This document shows, piece after piece, positions 20,958 through 29,510 of a stretch of 42,013 nt of DNA (position 1 is its first letter; the number at the start of each line of letters is the position of its first letter). Made by a program: the position numbers and the translations under genes. Below the pieces are notes generated by a model. It saw only the letters and a program-made list of their open reading frames with translations. It did no database searches and was not told the DNA's origin. The DNA lies in NCBI GenBank assembly GCA_015233165.1, contig JADFYF010000001.1:71762-113774 (forward strand), given 5' to 3'. Origin of the DNA: Candidatus Omnitrophota bacterium. GTDB taxonomy: Bacteria; Omnitrophota; Gorgyraeia; Zapsychrales; Fredricksoniimonadaceae.

Positions 20958-23897
20958 ATGAAACGTTTTATTTCAGCATGGATTATCATTAGTTTTACAG
21001 CTTCTTTGATTGTGGTACCTCAGAAAAGCCATGCTCAAGAGCAGTTAAATCTTCCCAAACCTGGTACTATGGTCAATTTAAGCTCGACCTATGTGCCAGT
21101 GTTGGTTAAAGGTCTTAAAGTTCATCCTGAAAATCCCCTTTTATTTGATTTTATCCTTGATACAGGTAAATCAGGTCTTCCTGTCAACAGTCCTAAATTT
21201 AAATCTGAGTCTGAGAAGCTTATTAAGTATTTTTTGGCCTCCCTAACCATTAAAGAAGATGACTTGTGGGTTAACTTGTCTCCATATGAGAAGGACAGGA
21301 TGATTCCAAATGAGTTGGGAAAAACAGAACTGGGCCGTGACATGCTCGCACAGGATTATATTTTAAAACAGTTGACCGCATCGCTTATCTACCCAGAGAA
21401 ACAATTAGGTAAAGAATTTTGGAACAGGATTTATACAAAAGCTCAACAGATGTATGGCACGGCGGAGGTACCAGTGAATACATTTAATAAGGTATGGATT
21501 ATAGCTGATAAGGCTAAGGTCTTGGAACGTAACAATGTAGCTTATGTGGTTGGTTCTCATTTGAAGGTCATGCTTGAAGAAGATTATATGGCACTGGATA
21601 AACACTCAGCTATTAAGCAAGTGAGCAATGATAATAAAATCCATACAGTGGCTTCTCAAATTGTCCGTGAAATAATTATCCCTGAGCTTGAGAAAGAAGT
21701 TAATCAAGGCCAAAATTTTGCACCGCTACGTCAGATGTTTTATTCAATGATTTTAGCTTCATGGTATAAATTGGCTTTGAAGGACGCTTTGCTTAATCAG
21801 GTTTATAGTAATAAAGGAAAAACGGGAGGAGTTTTATCTGATGACCCAGCAGTTAAAGAGAGAATTTATGAACAGTATTTAAAGGCTTATAAGAAAGGTG
21901 TTTTTAATTATATCAAGGATGACATGGATGCTGTAAGCAAACAACCACTGCCACGTAAGTATTTCTCAGGTGGGGAGCGTATTTTTCAAATACCACCTGC
22001 TAAATTGATTGTCCGTGAACAGAATTTACAGCCGGGTGATAATGTCCCACCTGATGGTGACTTAGCTATGGCTACGGTGAATATGACCAAGAAAATACAG
22101 GGGTTTGATGGAGCAATGGTATCAAATGTCGCTGCCTTAAAGAACGCAAATTTTGAGGAACTTGGAGGGGGTTACTATTTGGGTAATAATGATTTAATAA
22201 AACTTCACAATGATGGTAGGGTTGAAGTAATGTACACAAATTTCCTATTAAAAGGAGAAAATTTGGCAGATATAAAGAGTTTAGATGTTGTAACTCAAGT
22301 ATGGAAAAATCCAGGTAAGTCATTATTGATTGTTTTTAAAGATGGGAAAACAAAAACATTGGTAGGTTTTTTATCAGATTTTATCAAGAAAATCCCCTCA
22401 GCTTCATTGAAAGATAGTTTTGTTAACAACCCTTTTACTGAAGTTATTCCTGGAAGTGGTATATATGAGGTTGTGGGAGATAATAAGAAAACAATAGTTG
22501 TTTATAGGAATGATAAAATTTTATTTATTGGCACAGATAATTTTGCGATGGAAAAACGGTATTCTAAGAATCCGAGAATTTTAGGATATGAAAAAGATGG
22601 TATTTTATTTCAAGAAGGGCCGCTCCAATACTATATCGAGGGTTGGAATCTTAGATTCAAGTCATTAGATGCGTTAGATGAGATTAACATGCCAGTTAGC
22701 AAAGAACAGACTTACACAGAAGCCCCTAATGCATCTGGTTTTGTTATGGGTGGTGTGAATACCAATGAAACCATAGCCAAGTTAACAAACCTTACTGGCA
22801 TGTCTATTAACGAGATAGAGCAAAGAGCAAGACCTGGTACTTCTTCGGAGGCTGGATTCATAGATGCTAAAGAAAAACTTGTGGACGTCTTGAAAGCAGA
22901 TAATAGCTTTGTAAGAAGTCTCGGTTTGACGCATCAACAGCTTGCAGAACCATTATTTTATGCGATGAATCTTTTGGAACAAATTGAAGAAAAATATGGT
23001 GTAGGATTTAGTCAGGAAAGTATAAATTTTCATTATAAAGGAATACTCTATAGAGCAAATTTTGTCAGTTACCGAGGAATGCAATGGTCAATCTTTAATG
23101 ATGGGGTAGCCACCAATAAAGACTATGTTGTTACCAATATGCAGAATGGGGCTTCAGTAAAATTCTCTGGGATGGTTCCTTATTACATTTGGAGATATGG
23201 TTTTTATGAAGGGCATGTTCGTTATAGAGTTGACCCAAGGAATATTGTACATGTATTTTCCCCTGATAAGACTATACCTACAACTGTAACACCAGCTAAA
23301 GAGCCAGTTAAAATGAATTATAAACGTGTTATGACGCTTGCTGACATTGATAACCGAATAAATGAGATTCCCAAAGTTAATAGACCAGACTTAGGTTTTT
23401 ATGACCCAACAGGAGATGGAGAACTGCCTATTGTGATTGAGCGAACCAGACAAACAATAGCAGTAACTAATCTCACGGCCTTCACTGCATTTGAAGGAAA
23501 TCTTTATGTAGCCCATTTAGATGCAGAGCGTAATAATTCACCAGTTTTCGCACGAGTCAATGCAAGAGGAGAAATTATAGAATTGGGAGCAACAGAACTT
23601 CCACCCCAAGTAAGGAAAGAATTTGGTGTCTCTGATGCGGCTATGAAGGCGATGCGTGAAGCGTTTGTTTCTCCTGTTATACCTCCTGGTGGTATTGATT
23701 TAAACGCTAAAAATATGAGTTTGGATATTGCAGGGAATGGTATCGAGATGAAATTTGACCCTGCGATGGTTGCTGAATTTCAACATGGGGATTTTTTAGG
23801 TATTGTACCTGTTGTTATCCGGATTACACCTATCACAAGTGCTCTTCCTATTCTAGGATTAGAAGTCCACTCAGATAAAGTTTTAGCCTTAAAATAA
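20958..23897 (+). CDS. Giant exported modular protein Gp3: unrecognised cargo
   Basis: The ATG at 20958 follows a GAGGA at good spacing and begins a clean signal peptide (MKRFISAWIIIS..., cut at SHA|QE); a TTG nine codons upstream is unlikely. About 979 residues. The N-module runs to 339 (RKYFSGG); the C-module is 911-979 (GGIDLN). Asp-x-Ala-Met lies at 368, 384 and 893, with a looser D-N-F-A-M near 527. The cargo has a beta-rich first half with repeated short strands (GGGYYLGNNDLIKLHNDGRVEV, IYEVVGDNKKTIVVYRNDKILFIG) and a mixed second half containing LGLTHQQLAEPLFYAMNLLEQIEEKYG. I recognise no enzyme motif. Gp3 has neither palindromic element and shows the uninterrupted form of both loops occupied in Gp1 and Gp2. 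It groups with Gp4 by N-module sequence and promoter. Confidence 0.85.
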   Translation: MKRFISAWIIISFTASLIVVPQKSHAQEQLNLPKPGTMVNLSSTYVPVLVKGLKVHPENPLLFDFILDTGKSGLPVNSPKFKSESEKLIKYFLASLTIKEDDLWVNLSPYEKDRMIPNELGKTELGRDMLAQDYILKQLTASLIYPEKQLGKEFWNRIYTKAQQMYGTAEVPVNTFNKVWIIADKAKVLERNNVAYVVGSHLKVMLEEDYMALDKHSAIKQVSNDNKIHTVASQIVREIIIPELEKEVNQGQNFAPLRQMFYSMILASWYKLALKDALLNQVYSNKGKTGGVLSDDPAVKERIYEQYLKAYKKGVFNYIKDDMDAVSKQPLPRKYFSGGERIFQIPPAKLIVREQNLQPGDNVPPDGDLAMATVNMTKKIQGFDGAMVSNVAALKNANFEELGGGYYLGNNDLIKLHNDGRVEVMYTNFLLKGENLADIKSLDVVTQVWKNPGKSLLIVFKDGKTKTLVGFLSDFIKKIPSASLKDSFVNNPFTEVIPGSGIYEVVGDNKKTIVVYRNDKILFIGTDNFAMEKRYSKNPRILGYEKDGILFQEGPLQYYIEGWNLRFKSLDALDEINMPVSKEQTYTEAPNASGFVMGGVNTNETIAKLTNLTGMSINEIEQRARPGTSSEAGFIDAKEKLVDVLKADNSFVRSLGLTHQQLAEPLFYAMNLLEQIEEKYGVGFSQESINFHYKGILYRANFVSYRGMQWSIFNDGVATNKDYVVTNMQNGASVKFSGMVPYYIWRYGFYEGHVRYRVDPRNIVHVFSPDKTIPTTVTPAKEPVKMNYKRVMTLADIDNRINEIPKVNRPDLGFYDPTGDGELPIVIERTRQTIAVTNLTAFTAFEGNLYVAHLDAERNNSPVFARVNARGEIIELGATELPPQVRKEFGVSDAAMKAMREAFVSPVIPPGGIDLNAKNMSLDIAGNGIEMKFDPAMVAEFQHGDFLGIVPVVIRITPITSALPILGLEVHSDKVLALK

Positions 23898-23925
23898 TTA
23901 TTTAGACCAACTAAATTATTTTGTC

Positions 23926-23963
23926 AGCCAGTGATTCATTCATTGGTTGGCTTTTTATTTTTT
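23926..23963 (+). terminator. Probable intrinsic terminator after Gp3
   Basis: AGCCA (23926-23930) can pair with TGGCT (23948-23952), extended by AGTGA against TCATT with one wobble. A T-rich tail follows, TTTTTATTTTTT. It lies 29 bases after the Gp3 stop and before the Gp4 promoter. Confidence 0.6.
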
Positions 23964-23989
23964 GTAATGCCCGGTTGACTCCCGGAAAT

Positions 23990-24017
23990 TTGACATTTAA
24001 GAAATCTATGGCATACT
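23990..24017 (+). promoter_or_regulatory. Predicted promoter of Gp4
   Basis: Perfect TTGACA at 23990-23995, a 16-base spacer and CATACT at 24012-24017. The block ATGGCATACTTT is shared with Gp3. The leader to the ATG is about 70 bases and ends with AGGGGG four bases before the start, unlike the leaderless Gp1 and Gp2. Confidence 0.55.
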
Positions 24018-24094
24018 TTCCTCACCCTGAAGTTGAAAATCCCATTTAAACTGTCATTTTATAATTCTTATTACTTCTCAACCCAGGGGGATCA

Positions 24095-27000
24095 ATGTTT
24101 AAACGTTTTATTGCTGTATTAGTTTGTGCCACTTTTATTCTTAGTAATTTCCAATATGTTCATGCTCAAGACTTCAGTATCAATCAGCTTCCTGTTCCTG
24201 GGACCATGTTGGGGGTGTCTACACCCTATGTACCTTTAACTTTAAAAGGTCTGGTCGTCAATCCTAAGAAACCCTTAGAGTTTCAATTTATTGTTGATAC
24301 AGGTAAAGGGCCTCGGGACTCTGCTTTCGTTAAAGAACAAGCGAATCAACTGATCAAATATTTCTTGGCTGGTCTGACCATCCCGGAAGGGGATCTGTGG
24401 GTTAATCTGTCTCCTTATGAAAAAGACCGTATGGTTCCAACAGCTTTAGGCCAAACAGATCTAGGTAGAGACTTATTAGCGCAAGATTATATCCTTAAGC
24501 AGTTAACAGCTTCCCTTATTTATCCTGAGAAAGATTTAGGTAAAGAGTTTTGGAGCAGAGTATACAAACAAGCCCAAGAGAAGTTTGGCACAACCAAGAT
24601 TCCTGTTAATACTTTTAATAAGGTTTGGATCCTACCGGATCAGGCACAAGTTTTTGAGAATGGCAATGCCGCCTATGTGACACAATCCACCCTGAAGGTT
24701 ATGCTGGATGAAGACTATTTGGCAAAACAGAAACACACGATTCTACGCAATGACATGATTTCCGTTGGGTCTAATATTGTCCGCCAAATCGTTATTCCAG
24801 AGATCACCAAGGAAGTTAACACAGGTAAAAACTTTGCTCCTTTACGTCAGATTTATGAAGCCTTGATTCTAGCCAAGTGGTACAAAGAAACCGTTCAAAA
24901 CGGTCTTCTAGACGCTGTTTATAAGAATAAGAACCAGGTCAAGGGGATCAATCTCTTTGATCCATCTGTTAAGCAAGAGATCTATAACCGTTATCTTCAA
25001 GCGTATAAGAAGGGTGTGTTTAATTACATCAAGGAAGATGCAACATCTGATGGACAGGTAACACCAAGGAAGTATTTCTCGGGGGGAGTTCTCCCAATGG
25101 AAATGAAGTTAAAACATAATGGGACTATGTCGGCAATTACAAGCGATGGGGCGATGATAAGCTTAACTGTAGGTCTTGTTGTAGCTGGGGCGATAATTGC
25201 GGGCGGGTTGTTCATAAAATCACGAATTCAAAAAGCAAATCAGAAAAAAGTTGAAGACGCCAGAAAGTTAGCTGAACAAGCACATAAATTAAGATTAGAA
25301 AGATTAAGACAGTCCGATTCAGAAACATATGACAAATTAGAACTAGAACTAACTAGGGTTGATCGAATCAGTTATCTTGAAGAATTATTTCCTGAAGCCG
25401 TTAGAATTAAAAACGAAGGGTATGGTTTTAAAGTTATTTATCAACCAGCAACATATCGTGAAGAAAAAACAGGGCGGAGTGTACAGAATCCCTATGTTTA
25501 CGATATGTACGTTGAAATGGATGAAACAAAGGAAGTCATCGATCAACAAGAGGTTTTGAAAATTGAAAGAGGCAATCCATTAACAAACATCGCCTTGCTC
25601 GGGCCAACGCCAAAACAAATCAACGATTCGGCGATGTTTGCTAAAACGAGGATTGCTGGTTGGAAACTAACGGGTAATGTAGAAAAGATTACGGGTATGT
25701 TGGTCCACAACGATGAAGATGTTCGTAAAGCGGCCATTGAAGCCATTGCTGGAGTCATCGCTAAACCTCAGAACAAATTCTCTATTCCTGATATCTTAAA
25801 GAATTTGATCAATATCAATGATGCACAACACTTAATTGATATGTTAAATGATGCAAATCTTAAACAATTCTCGGATTACTTGATAGGTTCTATTAAAATT
25901 AAAGTCGATGCTATTTCAATTGCTTTGATAGCGCAATTATATAGACGAGGTTATACGGTTTCTGCGGAAAAAACGTTATCGGCTTGGAGGAATGAACGCA
26001 GCCATACGCCTGTAACTATTGAGGAAACTTCTCATAGATGGATCAATCCGGATGATCATGATAACAGTAGATCTAATGGACAATATGTAGAAGTTACAGA
26101 TACGGTAACTAATCCGAAATATTTGAGTATAAGTTCGAATATTAATCTGCTTGAACGGCAGATGAAAGGAGATAAAGCCATGATTGGCTCTAGATTTATA
26201 TCTCATCATCTATCAGACTCAGAATTAGCTTTGCTTAGAGAGCAGGATGAAATTACTACTAAAGATGTATATGACACAAAGGTAGCTAATTTACGTCATT
26301 CCAGTGATTTCTTAACAGAGGGTGAAAAGAATATAATAAAATTGGTTGAAGAACAGCACATGCTTGCTGGTCCGGGCACAGATGATGATAAATATGAAAC
26401 AGAATCTTTACATGTCACTTTACGTGCTCAATATAAAGCTGTTTTAAAGAAGATTGATGACGAGGCAAAATCAGGAGGGTTTATTTCAAAACGTGTAAGA
26501 AATGATGAGAGGATCAAGAAACAAATCATTCAGCTAGAGTCCGCTCTTGGGCGATTGAATTCACAAGAAAGAATAACTCAGGTCATGGCTTTTTTAAATG
26601 CAAAAGCTTCTAATTTTAAAGGTGAAGAAGTTCATATCCTTAGTGATGTTACACAAAACGGTATGGTTATTGGCCGTATCGATCGCAAGATAGCTGAGAA
26701 ATTCGGCTATATTCATGAAACAGCTAATGTAGTTTTATTAGATCCGGAGGGGAACGTCGTCCTACAGTTAAGAAATAAAGATAATTATGACGATCATCTT
26801 TCAGCTTATGGTGGACATTTGGGAGTGGGTGAGTCGCATTTAAAGGCTGCCAAGGAAGAAGGCCAACAAGAGACGGGTCTTAAAGAGGGATTTAAAAACC
26901 CTATCATGTTTATTGGATATGAAGGTTATGATAAAGTTGGTGATTCAAATCGTGAGCGCAGATCATGGTTTGTCCAGAAGCTGACGAAGGAAGAATGGGG

Positions 27001-27787
27001 AAAAATGAAGTCATATAAAATTGAAGATGAAAAGTTGGTAGGAGCAAATAAATCAACGGATGATCGTCTTACGTATAAACAGAAATTAGCCGGATTATGG
27101 AAAGAAGGCAAGGGCGAAGTGGCAGCGGTTAAGTCATTTAGTTATTATGATATTGAGAATGCTCGGCAGAAAATTAACCCGGCATCCAAGTTAGTTGATA
27201 AGAATAATCGTTTTTTGCCTGTAACAGAGAGTTATAAAGGTCAATCCATTACAACGGATGCCTTCTTTACTCCCGATGCATGGGATCAGTTTGTAAAGAA
27301 TCCAATTTTGTGGGATAGGGTAAAAACTATTATAAAGGTTGATTTTCATCATGCTTTGGCAGGTTCAGGAACTGATGACTGGCAATTAAAAGGGGGACAG
27401 TTGGAACTATCCGATAAATATAAGGCTATTGAAGAATTAAAAATAAATACTTCTGATTCGGCGATGGTCGTTTTAAATTGGATTCTTTTACGATATAGCG
27501 ACCAAAAACTAGAAAGCAAATTAATTGAACCGGACAGGGCTATGTTACAAGTTTCAAAAGTTAACCCAGCAGACAACGGCGGTGTCGACCTTAATCAAAT
27601 CAATATCAATCGCATGGGCAAGACGGTGATTGTTCAATTTGACCCAGCCCAGCTTAATGAATTAATGCAGGGTGGGTTCGAAGGATTTTCTTTTACCATT
27701 GAAAGCATGACTCAAATCCCTAGCCCATTTCCTCTATTGGGCATCCATGTTCCACGTAAGGAAGAAGAACTGCTGGCAAAAGTTTAG
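24095..27787 (+). CDS. Giant exported modular protein Gp4: helical/HEAT-like and Nudix modules
   Basis: 1230 residues. The signal peptide is cut at VHA|QD. The N-module runs to 331 (RKYFSGG); the C-module is 1162-1230 (GGVDLN). Asp-x-Ala-Met lies at 351, 511, 693, 1121 and 1147. Just after the first motif is a membrane-like helix (about 355-376), then a charged coiled coil (KKVEDARKLAEQAHKLRLERLRQ, about 382-404). A HEAT-like helix pair (NDEDVRKAAIEAIAGVIA) follows the second motif. At 907-929 is a Nudix box: G-x5-E (Gly907, Glu913), seven residues, then EEGQQETGL with Glu922, Glu926 and Gly928. It departs from consensus at the leading Arg and one Glu (Gln925). The surrounding fold (TANVVLLDPEGNVVLQLR before, GYEGYDKVGD after) supports a Nudix hydrolase or isopentenyl-diphosphate-isomerase-like module. 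The stop is one base from the opposing thioesterase stop. Confidence 0.85.
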   Translation: MFKRFIAVLVCATFILSNFQYVHAQDFSINQLPVPGTMLGVSTPYVPLTLKGLVVNPKKPLEFQFIVDTGKGPRDSAFVKEQANQLIKYFLAGLTIPEGDLWVNLSPYEKDRMVPTALGQTDLGRDLLAQDYILKQLTASLIYPEKDLGKEFWSRVYKQAQEKFGTTKIPVNTFNKVWILPDQAQVFENGNAAYVTQSTLKVMLDEDYLAKQKHTILRNDMISVGSNIVRQIVIPEITKEVNTGKNFAPLRQIYEALILAKWYKETVQNGLLDAVYKNKNQVKGINLFDPSVKQEIYNRYLQAYKKGVFNYIKEDATSDGQVTPRKYFSGGVLPMEMKLKHNGTMSAITSDGAMISLTVGLVVAGAIIAGGLFIKSRIQKANQKKVEDARKLAEQAHKLRLERLRQSDSETYDKLELELTRVDRISYLEELFPEAVRIKNEGYGFKVIYQPATYREEKTGRSVQNPYVYDMYVEMDETKEVIDQQEVLKIERGNPLTNIALLGPTPKQINDSAMFAKTRIAGWKLTGNVEKITGMLVHNDEDVRKAAIEAIAGVIAKPQNKFSIPDILKNLININDAQHLIDMLNDANLKQFSDYLIGSIKIKVDAISIALIAQLYRRGYTVSAEKTLSAWRNERSHTPVTIEETSHRWINPDDHDNSRSNGQYVEVTDTVTNPKYLSISSNINLLERQMKGDKAMIGSRFISHHLSDSELALLREQDEITTKDVYDTKVANLRHSSDFLTEGEKNIIKLVEEQHMLAGPGTDDDKYETESLHVTLRAQYKAVLKKIDDEAKSGGFISKRVRNDERIKKQIIQLESALGRLNSQERITQVMAFLNAKASNFKGEEVHILSDVTQNGMVIGRIDRKIAEKFGYIHETANVVLLDPEGNVVLQLRNKDNYDDHLSAYGGHLGVGESHLKAAKEEGQQETGLKEGFKNPIMFIGYEGYDKVGDSNRERRSWFVQKLTKEEWGKMKSYKIEDEKLVGANKSTDDRLTYKQKLAGLWKEGKGEVAAVKSFSYYDIENARQKINPASKLVDKNNRFLPVTESYKGQSITTDAFFTPDAWDQFVKNPILWDRVKTIIKVDFHHALAGSGTDDWQLKGGQLELSDKYKAIEELKINTSDSAMVVLNWILLRYSDQKLESKLIEPDRAMLQVSKVNPADNGGVDLNQININRMGKTVIVQFDPAQLNELMQGGFEGFSFTIESMTQIPSPFPLLGIHVPRKEEELLAKV

Positions 27788-27788
27788 T

Positions 27789-28190
27789 TTAGAAGCTGTT
27801 GTTGAGAGCGGCTCTAAGATCTTTAGGCAGGGTAATCTTTTTCTTGGTTTTCTTATTAATTGTGACGTGCACTGTCCTTGCTGTTCCCACCAAAACACCT
27901 CGTTGATTGTGAATCTCATAAACGAAGATGAAGGAAGTGGTGCCAAGGTTTTCCAGCTTAACACTAATCGTAATGTCATCACCAACAAATAAAGGGGCCT
28001 TATAATCGCTTTCGGCATGAACAATGGGAAGGAAGTAAGCTCGTTTTTTAATAATGGCTTCAAAGCCAAAACCTAATTTCTGAAGCAACTTTTCATACGC
28101 ATCATGGACCAAAACAAACTGATTGGCAAAGAAAAGCAGGCCTGCAGCGTCGGTATCGTGTAATCGAATTTGAGTTTTATATATGAACAT
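27789..28190 (-). CDS. Hotdog-fold acyl-CoA thioesterase (YbgC/4-hydroxybenzoyl-CoA thioesterase family)
   Basis: I start it at the ATG at 28190 (MFIYKTQIRLHDTDAAG), because this is the usual N-terminus of the family; an upstream in-frame Met would add 28 unrelated residues. 134 residues. HDTDAAGLLFFANQF carries the conserved Asp of the YbgC-like active site, followed by the hotdog helix VLVHDAYEKLLQKLG. It hydrolyses an acyl-CoA or aryl-CoA thioester in the cytoplasm; DHNA-CoA (menaquinone pathway) and Tol-Pal-associated roles are both known in this family and cannot be separated here. A TATAAT on the minus strand (28202-28197) is only six bases from the ATG and no Shine-Dalgarno sequence is present, so the mRNA is probably leaderless. 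It is convergent with Gp4 and divergent from ahpC. Confidence 0.85.
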   Translation of the reverse strand: MFIYKTQIRLHDTDAAGLLFFANQFVLVHDAYEKLLQKLGFGFEAIIKKRAYFLPIVHAESDYKAPLFVGDDITISVKLENLGTTSFIFVYEIHNQRGVLVGTARTVHVTINKKTKKKITLPKDLRAALNNSF

Positions 28191-28210
28191 AGATCGATTA
28201 TACCAAACGA

Positions 28211-28238
28211 TTGACAAATAAAAAGAAGATTGTAGTAT
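28211..28238 (+). promoter_or_regulatory. Predicted promoter of the peroxiredoxin/superoxide dismutase group
   Basis: Perfect TTGACA at 28211-28216, a 16-base spacer and TAGTAT at 28233-28238. It lies in the divergent gap between the thioesterase and ahpC. No clear Fur or OxyR operator is seen. Confidence 0.55.
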
Positions 28239-28293
28239 GTCTGGGCTGTAGATCAAAAGCTCACCTAAAACCATTCATCAGCAGGAGGTTGTT

Positions 28294-28878
28294 ATGTCCG
28301 TACTTGTTGGAAAACAAGCCCCAGATTTCAAAGCGATCGCCGTTCAAGGCCAAAATCTTATACAAGATTTCAGCCTTTCTAGTCTTAAAGGAAAATATGT
28401 TGTCCTGTTTTTCTATCCTTTAGATTTCACCTTTGTTTGTCCGACGGAATTACATGCGTTTAGTGAGAAATTAGATGAATTCCGTAAAAGAGAAACAGAA
28501 GTCGTAGGAGTTAGCGTCGATTCTCATTTTAGCCACCTATGCTGGCTAAGAACTCCTAAGATTAAAGGGGGCATCGAAGGGGTAGCCTATCCCATCGTCT
28601 CAGATATTAATAAAACCATTGCCCGTGATTATGATGTTTTAGTTGATGGAGCAGGAATTGCTTATCGCGGTCTGTTCTTGATCGATAAAAAAGGTGTTGT
28701 TCGTCATCAAGTCGTCAATGATCTGCCATTAGGACGCAGCGTTGATGAGACTTTACGTATGGTCGACGCTTTAAGATTTTTCGAGAATAATGGCGAGGTT
28801 TGTCCCGCCAATTGGCATAAAGGTGACAAAGCCATGAAGGCGGACCAAAAGGGTTTAGAAGAGTATTTCGCTAAATAA
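28294..28878 (+). CDS. ahpC: Typical 2-Cys peroxiredoxin (AhpC/TSA family)
   Basis: 194 residues, full length. It reduces H2O2 and organic peroxides. The peroxidatic Cys49 lies in DFTFVCPTE and the resolving Cys170 in GEVCPANW. It has both features linked to over-oxidation-sensitive peroxiredoxins: a GG-I-x motif (92-94) and a C-terminal Tyr-Phe (191-192). An AGGAGG sits six to seven bases before the ATG. No AhpF is nearby, so the electron donor is probably a thioredoxin. It is followed 22 bases later by tpx, then sod, a compact antioxidant group. The GDKAM near its C-terminus is part of the normal peroxiredoxin tail and unrelated to the giant-protein motif. Confidence 0.95.
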   Translation: MSVLVGKQAPDFKAIAVQGQNLIQDFSLSSLKGKYVVLFFYPLDFTFVCPTELHAFSEKLDEFRKRETEVVGVSVDSHFSHLCWLRTPKIKGGIEGVAYPIVSDINKTIARDYDVLVDGAGIAYRGLFLIDKKGVVRHQVVNDLPLGRSVDETLRMVDALRFFENNGEVCPANWHKGDKAMKADQKGLEEYFAK

Positions 28879-28900
28879 AAATATTCCTAGGAGGTCAATG

Positions 28901-29407
28901 ATGTCAGAACGTAATGGGCTTATTACTATGAAGGGCAATCCCTTAACCCTGCTTGGCAATGAAATTAAGGTAGGGGACAATGCTCCTGATGTGACCTTGG
29001 TCGCCAACGACCTTTCTGAGGTGAAGCTTTCCTCATTTAAAGGGAAAAAGGTGGTTTTATCGGTGGTTCCTTCCTTAGATACAGGTATCTGCGATCTGCA
29101 GACTAAGCGTTTTAATCAGGAAGCCTCTAAACACAGCGACCTGGTTGTGCTAACCATCAGTAAAGACCTTCCCTTTGCTCAAAAACGCTGGTGCGGTGCT
29201 ACCAATTCGACCGCTGTAATAACCCTCTCGGATTATCGCAGTAATTTTGGCGAGAGTTATGGCGTTTTGATTAAAGGTTTAAGTTTATTAGCCCGTAGTA
29301 TTTTTGTCGTCGATCAAGATGGGAAGGTGCGTTATACTCAGTTAGTTAAAGAAGTGGCAACAGAACCTAATTACGAAGAAGTTTTAACCGCGGTTCAATC
29401 GATATAA
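28901..29407 (+). CDS. tpx: Thiol peroxidase (atypical 2-Cys peroxiredoxin)
   Basis: Two adjacent ATGs are possible; I chose the second (28901) because AGGAGG at 28889-28894 is then six bases away. 168 residues, normal for Tpx. PSLDTGICDLQTKRFN holds the peroxidatic Cys64. Cys98 in RWCGA is the resolving cysteine, which forms an intramolecular disulfide in this family. It is a thioredoxin-dependent peroxidase, probably periplasmic in some bacteria, but no signal peptide is seen here. It is probably co-transcribed with ahpC. Confidence 0.95.
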   Translation: MSERNGLITMKGNPLTLLGNEIKVGDNAPDVTLVANDLSEVKLSSFKGKKVVLSVVPSLDTGICDLQTKRFNQEASKHSDLVVLTISKDLPFAQKRWCGATNSTAVITLSDYRSNFGESYGVLIKGLSLLARSIFVVDQDGKVRYTQLVKEVATEPNYEEVLTAVQSI

Positions 29408-29415
29408 TCTACCTT

Positions 29416-29493
29416 TGTCACCCTCGAATGTTTTTATCGGGGGCCCAGAGGTTGCAACTACTAGATTCCCGACAAAAATATTCGGGAATGACA
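29416..29493. repeat. Palindromic element family A, copy 4 (between tpx and sod)
   Basis: Begins TGTCACCCTC and ends GGGAATGACA. Hairpins CCCTCGA...TCGGGGG and TTCCCGAC...TTCGGGAA. It lies eight bases after the tpx stop, fills most of the gap, and may also act as an RNA-stabilising or processing structure. Confidence 0.8.
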
Positions 29494-29510
29494 AAGTTAA
29501 GGAGAACTAA

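Noticed and set aside
3870-27787. Gp1-Gp4 as classical polymorphic toxins with immunity genes
   Set aside because: No small immunity-type gene follows any of them, and the variable part is in the middle, not at the C-terminus.
28825-28845. GDKAM near the C-terminus of the AhpC-type peroxiredoxin matches the Asp-x-Ala-Met motif
   Set aside because: It lies in the normal conserved tail of 2-Cys peroxiredoxins after the resolving cysteine; unrelated to the giant proteins.
29416-29493. Element A copy 4 as a simple tpx terminator
   Set aside because: It has no T-run and matches four other copies, three of them inside genes; a repeat family explains it better.
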